Source: Corynebacterium pseudogenitalium (lineage in GTDB: Bacteria; Actinomycetota; Actinomycetes; Mycobacteriales; Mycobacteriaceae). Taken from it: a stretch of DNA of 64,000 nucleotides. Both the position numbers and the translations under genes were made by a program. Below, in pieces: positions 53,001 through 61,076 of this stretch. Position 1 is the first letter of the stretch, and each line of letters starts with the position of its first letter. A model generated the notes under the pieces. The model was not told the origin of the DNA, searched no databases, and saw nothing but the letters and a program-made list of their open reading frames with translations. The stretch is taken from NCBI RefSeq assembly GCF_024453815.1, contig NZ_CP072934.1:1984001-2048000 (forward strand), read 5' to 3'.

Positions 53001-55102
53001 CCGTCCTTCAGCGGAGTGTCCGTCACCGTAATCTTTGTGACGACCTCTTCCTGCTGCTTTTCTGCAACAGTGGACTTCTCCGTCTTCTGGATGCGCTGCG
53101 CGGGGTCTTCCTCGTCCGGGTTCTCGTAGACCGGGTTGCCGTCCTCATCGGTGACACCAACATACTTGTCCACCATGACCTCGACCTCGCGAGTCACGGT
53201 CACTTCGGTGGTGCCAGGCTTGGTTGGGGTGCCAGTGATCTTGCCGGTCTCGGGGTCAATCTCAAGGCCCTCTGGCAGCTTATCGGCGGAGTACTTTGGC
53301 TTCGAGTTCTCAGCAAGGTTGTCAGGCAGCTTCTGGAACAGGTCCGCGACGTTGTTGTCTGGGTACTCTTCACCTGCGGAGCCAAGCGGCAGCTGCTCTG
53401 GGACAACAGCGGTGAACGAGTCCGCGATCTCCCAGCGATCAGACATCTTCTTCGAAGCAGGGTCAACAGTTACCACAGCCGCTGTGTAGACGGTGGTTTC
53501 CTTCAGGTCCTCAGGTGCCTGGAAGTCACAGGAAGGCAGTACGCCCTTCTCGTCACTCTTGACGATGCACTCTTTGCCTTCCAACTCTGTCTGGTTACCA
53601 GCGGGATCAGTTGCGTACCAACGAATTGCGTAATCCGCGTTCGGCATCAGACCCGCAGCTTTCGTGGTCACCTTGGAGCCAGCTCGACCCTTATTGTCGT
53701 ACGAATTGTACTCCGGAATATCAAAGATCGGCTGTGCGGACATCAGCGGGAACTGCAAGCCGTTCATGTTCGCACCAGCGATTACAGTGCCAGAATCAGC
53801 GTAGTTTTGGAACATGTTCATCGGGAACGCCGAATTCTTGACATCACGACCCTCAATACGCGGGTAGATGTACATGTAATCAGTGTTGATGTGGCGACGC
53901 TTCCCAATGGCAAGGCCAGTGAAGGCTCCGTAACGGCTCCCTCGATCCATCTCATACTTCGGTGCTACCTTGCCGAACTCATCTTCCGATACGTTGCCGA
54001 TCCTGTCACGGCTAGCACCGTAGGTACCCTTGAATGGCAGGTAAATCGTGCCATCATCTTTCGACGGCACCACTACCGTCTCAGCAATGTGCGATCCAAC
54101 ACCGTGCTCGTCCTGGTACGCCTTAATAATGCGCTCCTGGTTTGCACGCTCCTGCTCAGCAGTGTAGCCCTTGTTCGCGTTCTTCCACGCGTCAATCTGA
54201 CGTGCCACCTCATCGTTGAGGTAGGAGCCGACGATCTCTACACCACCGGCAGCGCGATCCCCCTGGCCTGTCTGGTACTTGTAGTACCCCGGAAGCGAAC
54301 CTGCATCCTCGCCGTTCTCCCACCACACCATCGACTGGTTCGGCGCAGGCAGGCTCTTAATTGTGCCAAACGCACCATAGTCTGGGAACTGACCATCAAC
54401 GGTTGGCTCACCGGTCTGGCCATCAAGTGCGCGGGTCCACTCAGACTCCGGCTTCGCCAGCCAATCAACCTGCGCAGGCTTCTCCTCAAGCACGAAACGC
54501 CCATTTGTAATGCGGGAGCCAGCCGGGCCGGCGGTAAAGTTCCAGGATTCCTGGACGCGGTTCGTGCGCGTGGTGTATCGGCCGGAGTTCATGTCGCCGG
54601 CTGCAACGACGGAGTACTTATTCTCGTCTGGGTTTTCGCCCCACACACGGACTTTGAACTTGCTGGCGCCAGCCAGGTTGAACGCAGGAGCGCCGACCCG
54701 GTCAGTCACTTTACGGGTCAAGTCGAAGGAAAAGCGACCCTCGGAGTCGGTCAGGGTGTAGAACACCGGGGAAACTTCGTTTTTGCCGGTGACGTACTGC
54801 AGGTAGATAACATTGCCCTTCAACGGCTCATTGTTCGCCGAAAGGTCGTCATGTCGGCCGTCCTTATTGATGTACGCGTAGCCGTGGTAGCCGCCATAAT
54901 CGCGCCAGCCACCCTTGGTGTAGATGGCGTTCGGAACCTTCTTATCCTTGACGGCATCGTCAACATTAGCGTCCGTGCCGGCAACCGCCGCAGCGGTCTC
55001 CTGGGCAAACGCAACCGGCTGCGCCAGCGGCGCAACGAGCGCAAACGAAAGTGCTGCCGCAGCGATCGAGGTACCACGACGAACTTTGTAGGAGCTTCGC
55101 AC
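50033..55102 (-). CDS. Giant Rib-like surface protein 1 with LPxTG-free anchor
   Basis: 1689 residues from GTG at 55102, placed by AAAGGA and by alignment with the ATG of the next paralogue (both continue YKVRRGTSIAAAALSF). A signal peptide ends near VAFAQE. The N-terminal ~450 residues resemble those of paralogue 2 (EIVGSYL, GTYGASRDRIG, HINTDYMYIYP). Putative-Ig modules follow (LPEGLEIDPETGKITGTPT). Then come about six degenerate repeats of ~90 residues, each with KQDTGVKV and DEDGKDIP motifs and VTPGxDVDGPI. The tail has DIDGDGIKNRDEFNKGLNPF, then the shared anchor: Cys, GFGLPLIALLPLGLASQ, a helical Gln-rich segment, GMVAAGIVLIAAGILAG, IYDNC and a hydrophilic end. Likely a cell-surface stalk/adhesin; the anchoring mode is inferred. 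Confidence 0.8.
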   Translation of the reverse strand: MRSSYKVRRGTSIAAAALSFALVAPLAQPVAFAQETAAAVAGTDANVDDAVKDKKVPNAIYTKGGWRDYGGYHGYAYINKDGRHDDLSANNEPLKGNVIYLQYVTGKNEVSPVFYTLTDSEGRFSFDLTRKVTDRVGAPAFNLAGASKFKVRVWGENPDENKYSVVAAGDMNSGRYTTRTNRVQESWNFTAGPAGSRITNGRFVLEEKPAQVDWLAKPESEWTRALDGQTGEPTVDGQFPDYGAFGTIKSLPAPNQSMVWWENGEDAGSLPGYYKYQTGQGDRAAGGVEIVGSYLNDEVARQIDAWKNANKGYTAEQERANQERIIKAYQDEHGVGSHIAETVVVPSKDDGTIYLPFKGTYGASRDRIGNVSEDEFGKVAPKYEMDRGSRYGAFTGLAIGKRRHINTDYMYIYPRIEGRDVKNSAFPMNMFQNYADSGTVIAGANMNGLQFPLMSAQPIFDIPEYNSYDNKGRAGSKVTTKAAGLMPNADYAIRWYATDPAGNQTELEGKECIVKSDEKGVLPSCDFQAPEDLKETTVYTAAVVTVDPASKKMSDRWEIADSFTAVVPEQLPLGSAGEEYPDNNVADLFQKLPDNLAENSKPKYSADKLPEGLEIDPETGKITGTPTKPGTTEVTVTREVEVMVDKYVGVTDEDGNPVYENPDEEDPAQRIQKTEKSTVAEKQQEEVVTKITVTDTPLKDGVVGEDYEQEVKPEGFGPLPQGLEIEEGSLKVEGLPDGLTFENGKITGTPTTPVEASEEKPNVTVTYTLVDQNGEKHEQTDIVPLAVKSQADAYDPKGQDQTVEPGEKPKPEDSIANKEDLPDGTEYEWKDTPNTDEPGDKQGKVVVTYPDGSKEEVDVTIHVTQDPTSVDESGKKAVDPTDDKQDTGVKIVNPDEETKVSAKDEDSKDIPAEIDENGNVHVTPGEDVDGPITVVIEDPDLPGGKVEVEVPVNGHEKGKDDNGSDTKPEAPKTTVDESGKQPVDPSDEKQDTGVKVNNKDGDTKVIAKDEDGKDIPAEIDENGNVHVTPGTDVDGPITLTIEDPDLPGGKVEVEVEVKGHEKDRDDNGSDTKPEAPKTTVDETGAKPVDPTDEKQDTGVKVNNKDKDTNVTAKDEDGKDIPVEIDENGNVHVTPGTDVDGPITVTVTDPDLPGGETEIEVKVNGHEKGRDDNNSDFKVDDSGKKPVDPTNEKQDTGVKVQNPDKDTKISAKDEDGKDVPVEIDKDGNVVVTPGEDVDGPITVTIEDPRLPEGKSQVEIDVNGHEKGRDDNGKAETNVNADGKKPVVPNGKEQDTGVIINNKDGDTKESATDKNGKDVPVRVGDDGKVYVTPGKDVEGPINLVVEDPDLPGGKFETDITVEKPQDSGSEEQKPGTDDQNDPSEGNKLGDNVVASYPDTNVQPGGKDTAKVQLNKKDGEKVGEAVDTPEGTTATITDRKGGELHGAKWDINVVDGAADITGQAPSPQELAEAFKKKDAKTWDEFVKEFAPLANTSVEATVANSTGEQTGVKASFALVDKNGKSMLDPNGDIDGDGIKNRDEFNKGLNPFDATDGKVDAGRCAASAVGFGLPLIALLPLGLASQIQIPGLSDFAAQASAQLQAANTHIQQQAGIFNPEMARQVEQINAQLRTVGADLGMVAAGIVLIAAGILAGTVIYDNCKPGGPSSSVKDLELKGSSGKTTKLSSEKEQK
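50970..52500 (-). repeat. Degenerate ~90-residue tandem repeats in giant protein 1
   Basis: About six in-frame copies, each with (Q)DTGVK(V/I), a central DEDGKDIP, VTPG-DVDGPI and a final DPDLPGGK-VEV segment. The copies differ by substitutions and by the length of the linker between GHEKG-DDN and the next repeat, unlike the near-identical repeats in the two neighbouring genes. Boundaries are approximate. Confidence 0.75.
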
Positions 55103-55318
55103 AACAATTCCTTTCATTCCTTGATTTGAAACATGTAGTCGCACCGCCGTGTTTTTCACCGATCTTTAGGCACAAACACAGGCGCTACGTGCTTTACAGT
55201 CATCAAAGAATAACAATGAATGGTCTGCGCTTCTAATAGACCTTTAGGCCTATTCCATTCCAGGATTTTGCGACACCGATATGTTTCAAACTCTAAGAAT
55301 CCATCAGGTAGGCAGTGC

Positions 55319-55334
55319 TAGGACGATTGTCCTA
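55319..55334. promoter_or_regulatory. Operator-like palindrome upstream of giant gene 1
   Basis: TAGGAC-GATT-GTCCTA, flanked by GTGC on the left and TAGTGCAC on the right. It lies ~220 bp before the start at 55102 and past the terminator of the upstream gene. Regulator unknown. Confidence 0.4.
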
Positions 55335-55440
55335 TAGTGCACATGTAATTGTTTGTATAGATAATTAGTAGACATATGTACGTCACCTGCGAAGACGAAG
55401 ATTCCCAGAACTAACAGCGACCGTTGTCAGTACCAATACA

Positions 55441-55480
55441 AAAAGCTGCCACCCGTCATATATGACGGGTGGCAGCTTTT
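55441..55480 (-). terminator. 40-bp perfect palindrome, terminator of giant gene 2
   Basis: The 20-nt arms AAAAGCTGCCACCCGTCATA and complement meet without a spacer. On the minus strand TTTTTG follows, giving a rho-independent terminator; the symmetric TTTT on the plus side could also work in reverse. A small hairpin CCCCC-GCAA-GGGGG (55524-55537) precedes it. Confidence 0.9.
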
Positions 55481-55558
55481 CTCTTCTTAGAAAGCGATCA
55501 GTAAGCGCTTAGCCCCCAGCCTCCCCCCGCAAGGGGGTGACTGTTCAGAGTGTATTTC

Positions 55559-58500
55559 TTACTGCTGCTTCTTCTCTTGCTTTGCCGGAGTCTTGTTGTC
55601 CGTCTTGGAGGACAACTTCGTCGTCTTACCGGAAGAACCCTTCAACTCCAGATCCTTCACAGAGGACTTCGGGCCATTCGGGTTGCAGTTGTCGTAGATG
55701 ACCGTGCCGGCCAGGATACCAGCAGCAATCAGCACGATACCTGCAGCAACCATGCCCAGATCCGCACCGAAGGTACGCAGCTGCGCGTTGATCTGCTCAG
55801 CCTGACGTGCCATCTCCGGATTGAAGACGCCAGCCTGCTGCTGAATACGGGTGTTGACCGTCTTCAGCTGAGCATCAACCTGTGCAGCCACATCGCTCAG
55901 AACCGGAATCTGAATCTGGGAAGCCAGACCCAGTGGCAGCAGCGCGATCAGTGGGAGACCGAAGCCCACAGCCGATGCCACACACTTGCCGGTATCAAAG
56001 CCATTATCCTTCGGATCGAACGGGTTCCAGCCATTCGAGATCTCGTCCCCGTTGTTGACGCCGTCACCATCAGCGTCACCCTTCGGATCCAAGATCGACG
56101 TCTTGCCGTCCTTACCAACAAGTACGAACTGCGCTTCACCAGGCTTGGGCTCCGACTTGCCATCGGTGAGCTCGAACTTAACCAGCGGGTTCGCAACCTG
56201 ATCGAAGTCCTTCTTGAACTTGTCAATCGTCAACTTCGTACGGCCTTCACTACCCTTCTTGCCATACCTGTCGTTAAACTGCTTCGCCAGCTGCTCCATA
56301 GTCGGAGCCTGACCAGTTACAGTCGCGCCTTCTGGTGTGAAGGTCCAGTCGGTAGCACCTTCTGCCTTCGGGTAGCTCTTAGCCTCCGGATTGTCCTGTA
56401 CCTTGATGCCCTTGAGGTCCGTAACCTTCTTTCCGCCATTGTCAGTGAAGGCTGGCTTAGCAGTTTCCTTACCACCAGGCTGAACATGGGCCTCGTCGTA
56501 GCCAGGTGTCAACGAAGTCAGGTCATTACCGTGGGAAGGATCCGTAGGCTTCTCAGGCTCTGTCGAAGGGTCGGCTGGGTCGGTATCCGTCGGCTTGCCA
56601 ACGGTGACAGTAACCGTCTTCTCATCAACCGAACCATCCGGGTAAGTAACCTTCACCGGAACCTCGATCTTGTCACCAGGCTTGGCGTTTTCAGGAACGT
56701 CAACGGTAATCGAACCGTCCTCGTTGACCGTCACACCCTCCGGCGCACCCTCGCCCTTCTCGAACTTAGTGCCCTCCGGCGGAGTCGTCTCCTTGCCGTC
56801 CTTATCCTTAAAGACAGGCTTGTCAACCGTAACCTTGTCACCCGGCTTACCAGATCCATCCTTGTACTCAGGATCGATCTCGTCAGCAGTCTTCGCATCC
56901 GGGTTACCAACGGTGACAGTAACCGTCTTCTCATCAACCGAACCATCCGGGTAAGTAACCTTCACCGGAACCTCGATCTTGTCACCAGGCTTGGCGTTTT
57001 CAGGAACGTCAACGGTAATCGAACCGTCCTCGTTGACCGTCACACCCTCCGGCGCACCCTCGCCCTTCTCGAACTTAGTGCCCTCCGGCGGAGTCGTCTC
57101 CTTGCCGTCCTTATCCTTAAAGACAGGCTTGTCAACCGTAACCTTGTCACCCGGCTTACCAGATCCATCCTTGTACTCAGGATCGATCTCGTCAGCAGTC
57201 TTCGCATCCGGGTTACCAACGGTGACAGTAACCGTCTTCTCATCAACCGAACCATCCGGGTAAGTAACCTTCACCGGAACCTCGATCTTGTCACCAGGCT
57301 TGGCGTTTTCAGGAACGTCAACGGTAATCGAACCGTCCTCGTTGACCGTCACACCCTCCGGCGCACCCTCGCCCTTCTCGAACTTAGTGCCCTCCGGCGG
57401 AGTCGTCTCCTTGCCGTCCTTATCCTTAAAGACAGGCTTGTCAACCGTAACCTTGTCACCCGGCTTACCAGATCCATCCTTGTACTCAGGATCGATCTCG
57501 TCAGCAGTCTTCGCATCCGGGTTACCAACGGTGACAGTAACCGTCTTCTCATCAACCGAACCATCCGGGTAAGTAACCTTCACCGGAACCTCGATCTTGT
57601 CACCAGGCTTGGCGTTTTCAGGAACGTCAACGGTAATCGAACCGTCCTCGTTGACCGTCACACCCTCCGGCGCACCCTCGCCCTTCTCGAACTTAGTGCC
57701 CTCCGGCGGAGTCGTCTCCTTGCCGTCCTTATCCTTAAAGACAGGCTTGTCAACCGTAACCTTGTCACCCGGCTTACCAGATCCATCCTTGTACTCAGGC
57801 TCGAACTGACCGTTCTGATTCGTGATGGAAGGCTCTAGCGGCGTTGCTGGAATCGAGCCCTTGTCCTTCGGGTTGGAGCCCTTGCCCTTCTCTTCAGCGT
57901 CCGGGACGCCGTCACCGTCATCGTCGGTGTCTTCCTTGTCAGGCACACCGTCACCGTCAGTGTCGAGCTTGAAGTTGGCCTTCGTGTTGTCCTCGGAGCC
58001 GTCCGAGTATTTCACGTTCACAGGGACATCGAACTCTTCCTCAGTGTCCTTATTTAGCTGAGGCTTGCCATTCTCATCCTTCTTAACCGTGACGGTCACA
58101 ACACCGGTCTTCGGATCGATATCAACTTCGTAGCCCTCAGGAGCCTTGAAGTCCTTCGGGATCGAGAATTCGGCATCTCCAGGTACTTCGACCTTGTTAC
58201 CATCTTCGTCCTTGAAAGTCGGCTCCGAAGTTGCAGGCTTCTCCGGAGTAACGAGCTTGTCTTCGTAAGATGGTTCGAGCTCTTCCGCCTGCTCCGTCTT
58301 CGTCACCTTCAACGGGACACGGTCAACGTGAGCAGCCTCAACAACCGTAGGCTCTTGGCCTTCTTCAGCAGCAGGAATGACGATATCGTAGGTCACCGTC
58401 ACATTCGGGTTCTCCTGTGAAGGCGCGTTGTCACCTTCCGGGGTAACGGCAGTCGGGGAGCCGGTGATTTTGCCAGTCTCAGGATCAAAATCGAGGCCTG

Positions 58501-60598
58501 CAGGCAGACCATCGACCTTAATGTTCTCTGCCACTGCACCCTTCGGGAGACCCTGCGGCTTCACATCCTGGTCATATGGCTTACCAACGACACCATCCGC
58601 AAGAGGTGTGTCCGTAACGTGCAGGTCGTAGGACTTAGAGTTCTCAACCGTCGTCACAGAGGAATCACCAACGGTAAGTTCTGCCTCGTTGATGACAACT
58701 ACCTTGTAGTCACCCGGCTTCTTTGGCGTACCAGAGATAACTCCAGTCTCCGGGTTAATCTCCATCCCCTCAGGGAGACCCTCTGCTCGGAAATTCTTGT
58801 AGGTCACACCGTCTGCCGGTTCCGGTGCAACCGATACCGCCTCTTCACCCTGCTTGTACTCTTCCCCAACGGATCCGATTGGCAGGGACTTATTGACCGC
58901 AGCAGTGAAGGCATCCGAAGCGAGCGGAGTGCGGTTACCGGTGCCGTCCTCCGCCCACAGGGTAGCGGTGTACGTGGTGGTTTCCGCAAGATCCTCCGGA
59001 ACGGTGAAGTCAGCAGACGGCAGCGAGTAGTTATCTACCGGCAGATCCTTGTGCTCAGCAACAACATTGCCCGCAGGGTCAGTCCAGATAATGTCGTACT
59101 TCAAGTTGTCATGCGTGAGCATGCCGGTTGCCTTAGTGACTGCGGTGTCACCTGCTGCAGCCGTATTCAGCTGCGAATCATAGTTGACCACATCGAATTC
59201 CAGCGGCGCCGGGCTCAGAATGATGTTCATGCCACGTTGGTAGTCCTCCAGCCTATCCTCAGACTTACCAACAGCAACATTCTTACCGCCGGACCAAGTT
59301 GCCGGATCAATACCATTCATCCAACGCTGGAACTGCCAACCAGATTGCACGCCAATGTTGTTCGGCAAATCCACCGGACCGACGTACATCCAGTCCATGT
59401 TGATGTGCTTGGAATCAAGCGCACCGTTCGACCAACGTCCCTCAGACCAGGATTCTGCACGCTGGTGGAATTTATCATCAGGAACAATACCCTGACGATC
59501 ACGAGCATTACCGTAGATACCCTTGAAGTAGAGCTTGTACTCGCCCTTCTCATTAGTCTTGGTGGTTACAGTCTCGGCAATCCACTCTGGGTGCTCTCCC
59601 TGGATCTGCTCGCTGATCCACTCCTGCATCTTCGTCTCATCCGCAATCGTCCAGTCACGACCACGAAGATCCTTGCCACCAAAGTTCTGCTTTACATACG
59701 TCTCGATGGCGGTGATTGCCTCATCGCTGAGGTAGGAACCAACGATCTCTTGGCCTCCGAGAACCAGGTCGCGCTGCTCACCCTGAATGGCACCGCCACC
59801 CAGAATTGCACCGGTTTCCGAGTCAGCCGCACCGTTAGGAACTGCGGAGTTCCAGAACACAACACCACCGATGGAACCATTCAGACCGTTACCGACATTG
59901 TCGCCTTCACCAGAAACAGCCCAATCTCCGCGTGGCTGAGTCAGCGTGTACTCACTATTGCGGATGTAGTTAATATCGAGGTTCGAAACGCTGTAGTTGC
60001 TGTTCCACGACACCATGTGGTTGTTATCTGCCGCAGCCTGTGCCGGGGCCCAAGCACTTGCGTACTGATCCATCAGACGCAGTTCTTCCTTCTGGCCATC
60101 AGGCAGCTCAACCCATACGCGAATCTGCTCCCGCCAACCATCAAGACGGGGGTTACCCGCAATATCTTTCAGGCCGGCCGAACCAGTAGTTACAGCTGCC
60201 TCAAATACGCGCATGCGATTCAGCTCGTCAAAGAACGGCTTCATCTCAATCGCATAAGCGCCCTGCTCATTGGTGGTCGCAGTGTAGATCGGTGAGAAAC
60301 GAACGTTTTTGTTTCCCTCTTTCCACTGCGCGTAAACCTTGGCGCCCTGAATTGGCTTGGAATAATCAGCCAAGCGAGAGTTTGTATTAGCCTGCGCAAA
60401 TACCTCACGAACAGAACCCGAGATGGTAAACGGCGAATTTGCCAAACCTTCAGATTCAATGGCCGTTTCAGTGGTCTGAACCGACGCAGGCTTTTCCTGA
60501 GCGAACGCGACTGGTTGCGCCAACGGCGCAACAAGCGCGAACGAAAGTGCTGCCGCGGCGATCGACGTGCCACGACGTACCTTATATTGGCCTCGCAT
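55559..60598 (-). CDS. Giant Rib-like surface protein 2 with LPxTG-free anchor
   Basis: 1679 residues from ATG at 60598 (MRGQYKVRRG) behind GGAAGGA; two earlier in-frame starts overlap the ribosome site. The signal peptide and N-terminal region match paralogue 1. Putative-Ig modules (LPEGMEINPETGVISGTPKK, LPAGLDFDPETGKITGSPT) and a calcium-type LDTDGDGVPDKEDTDDDGDG module precede four near-perfect 103-residue Rib repeats (YKDGSGKPGDKVTVDKPVF to VTYPDGSVDEKTVTVTVG). A penultimate YDEAHVQPGGKETAKPAF module and DADGDGVNNGDEISNGWNPF lead to the same Cys-flanked two-helix C-terminal anchor as in the neighbours. Likely an envelope-attached adhesin or shield whose length can vary with repeat number. 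Confidence 0.82.
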   Translation of the reverse strand: MRGQYKVRRGTSIAAAALSFALVAPLAQPVAFAQEKPASVQTTETAIESEGLANSPFTISGSVREVFAQANTNSRLADYSKPIQGAKVYAQWKEGNKNVRFSPIYTATTNEQGAYAIEMKPFFDELNRMRVFEAAVTTGSAGLKDIAGNPRLDGWREQIRVWVELPDGQKEELRLMDQYASAWAPAQAAADNNHMVSWNSNYSVSNLDINYIRNSEYTLTQPRGDWAVSGEGDNVGNGLNGSIGGVVFWNSAVPNGAADSETGAILGGGAIQGEQRDLVLGGQEIVGSYLSDEAITAIETYVKQNFGGKDLRGRDWTIADETKMQEWISEQIQGEHPEWIAETVTTKTNEKGEYKLYFKGIYGNARDRQGIVPDDKFHQRAESWSEGRWSNGALDSKHINMDWMYVGPVDLPNNIGVQSGWQFQRWMNGIDPATWSGGKNVAVGKSEDRLEDYQRGMNIILSPAPLEFDVVNYDSQLNTAAAGDTAVTKATGMLTHDNLKYDIIWTDPAGNVVAEHKDLPVDNYSLPSADFTVPEDLAETTTYTATLWAEDGTGNRTPLASDAFTAAVNKSLPIGSVGEEYKQGEEAVSVAPEPADGVTYKNFRAEGLPEGMEINPETGVISGTPKKPGDYKVVVINEAELTVGDSSVTTVENSKSYDLHVTDTPLADGVVGKPYDQDVKPQGLPKGAVAENIKVDGLPAGLDFDPETGKITGSPTAVTPEGDNAPSQENPNVTVTYDIVIPAAEEGQEPTVVEAAHVDRVPLKVTKTEQAEELEPSYEDKLVTPEKPATSEPTFKDEDGNKVEVPGDAEFSIPKDFKAPEGYEVDIDPKTGVVTVTVKKDENGKPQLNKDTEEEFDVPVNVKYSDGSEDNTKANFKLDTDGDGVPDKEDTDDDGDGVPDAEEKGKGSNPKDKGSIPATPLEPSITNQNGQFEPEYKDGSGKPGDKVTVDKPVFKDKDGKETTPPEGTKFEKGEGAPEGVTVNEDGSITVDVPENAKPGDKIEVPVKVTYPDGSVDEKTVTVTVGNPDAKTADEIDPEYKDGSGKPGDKVTVDKPVFKDKDGKETTPPEGTKFEKGEGAPEGVTVNEDGSITVDVPENAKPGDKIEVPVKVTYPDGSVDEKTVTVTVGNPDAKTADEIDPEYKDGSGKPGDKVTVDKPVFKDKDGKETTPPEGTKFEKGEGAPEGVTVNEDGSITVDVPENAKPGDKIEVPVKVTYPDGSVDEKTVTVTVGNPDAKTADEIDPEYKDGSGKPGDKVTVDKPVFKDKDGKETTPPEGTKFEKGEGAPEGVTVNEDGSITVDVPENAKPGDKIEVPVKVTYPDGSVDEKTVTVTVGKPTDTDPADPSTEPEKPTDPSHGNDLTSLTPGYDEAHVQPGGKETAKPAFTDNGGKKVTDLKGIKVQDNPEAKSYPKAEGATDWTFTPEGATVTGQAPTMEQLAKQFNDRYGKKGSEGRTKLTIDKFKKDFDQVANPLVKFELTDGKSEPKPGEAQFVLVGKDGKTSILDPKGDADGDGVNNGDEISNGWNPFDPKDNGFDTGKCVASAVGFGLPLIALLPLGLASQIQIPVLSDVAAQVDAQLKTVNTRIQQQAGVFNPEMARQAEQINAQLRTFGADLGMVAAGIVLIAAGILAGTVIYDNCNPNGPKSSVKDLELKGSSGKTTKLSSKTDNKTPAKQEKKQQ
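56590..57825 (-). repeat. Four 309-bp tandem repeats in giant gene 2
   Basis: The period is 309 bp (103 codons). Marker positions 56670, 56979, 57288 and 57597 carry the same sequence, and the copies look identical base for base by eye. Each encodes one Rib-type module ending in YPDGSVDEKTVTVTVG. Confidence 0.92.
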
Positions 60599-60956
60599 AA
60601 ACATTCCTTCCATATGGTCTAATCAATGCGACTACCTACCCGTCAGCCAAGGTCTAGCAAAACCACAAAACTGCAGGTGGTGGACGTAGACAAAGGTCAA
60701 CGATTAGTCACTCGCTGTAAATTGTATCAACCCATGGAAAATGCAGGATCCCTACAGGGCTTTTCTAATTCTCAAACAAAAAGAGCTACAACTGTCAGAT
60801 AAGCGCAGGTGGAATGCAGTAATTTTTTCTAGTGATACATTTTGGTCGCTATATACGGAACTCATTGACATAGTTCCATTAGGACCAGCTCAATTAAACT
60901 GGAAGACAAACGTTAATAATTGTCGAAACAATTAAGGCCAATCGGGCAAATATAAA

Positions 60957-60995
60957 AGTTGTTACCTATTGCAGTAAACACAATAGGCAACAACT
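60957..60995 (-). terminator. Terminator of giant gene 3
   Basis: Arms AGTTGTTACCTATTG and CAATAGGCAACAACT (one mismatch), followed in the minus direction by TTTTATATTT. As in the two paralogues, a short GC hairpin (CCCCC-TGCAT-GGGGG, 61040-61054) lies between the stop and the terminator. The rest of the gap 60599-60956 (AT-rich) should hold the promoter of giant gene 2; no gene seen. Confidence 0.82.
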
Positions 60996-61076
60996 GTAAT
61001 TTTCTTACCAAGACTTTAGGCAAGATTTACGAAATGTAGCCCCCTGCATGGGGGAGGAGACTACATCACGATCCCT

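Noticed and set aside
55550..57838. 762-codon plus-strand frame with internal repeats
   Set aside because: Antisense mirror of the repeat region of giant gene 2; its composition follows the other strand's codons and it has no ribosome site.
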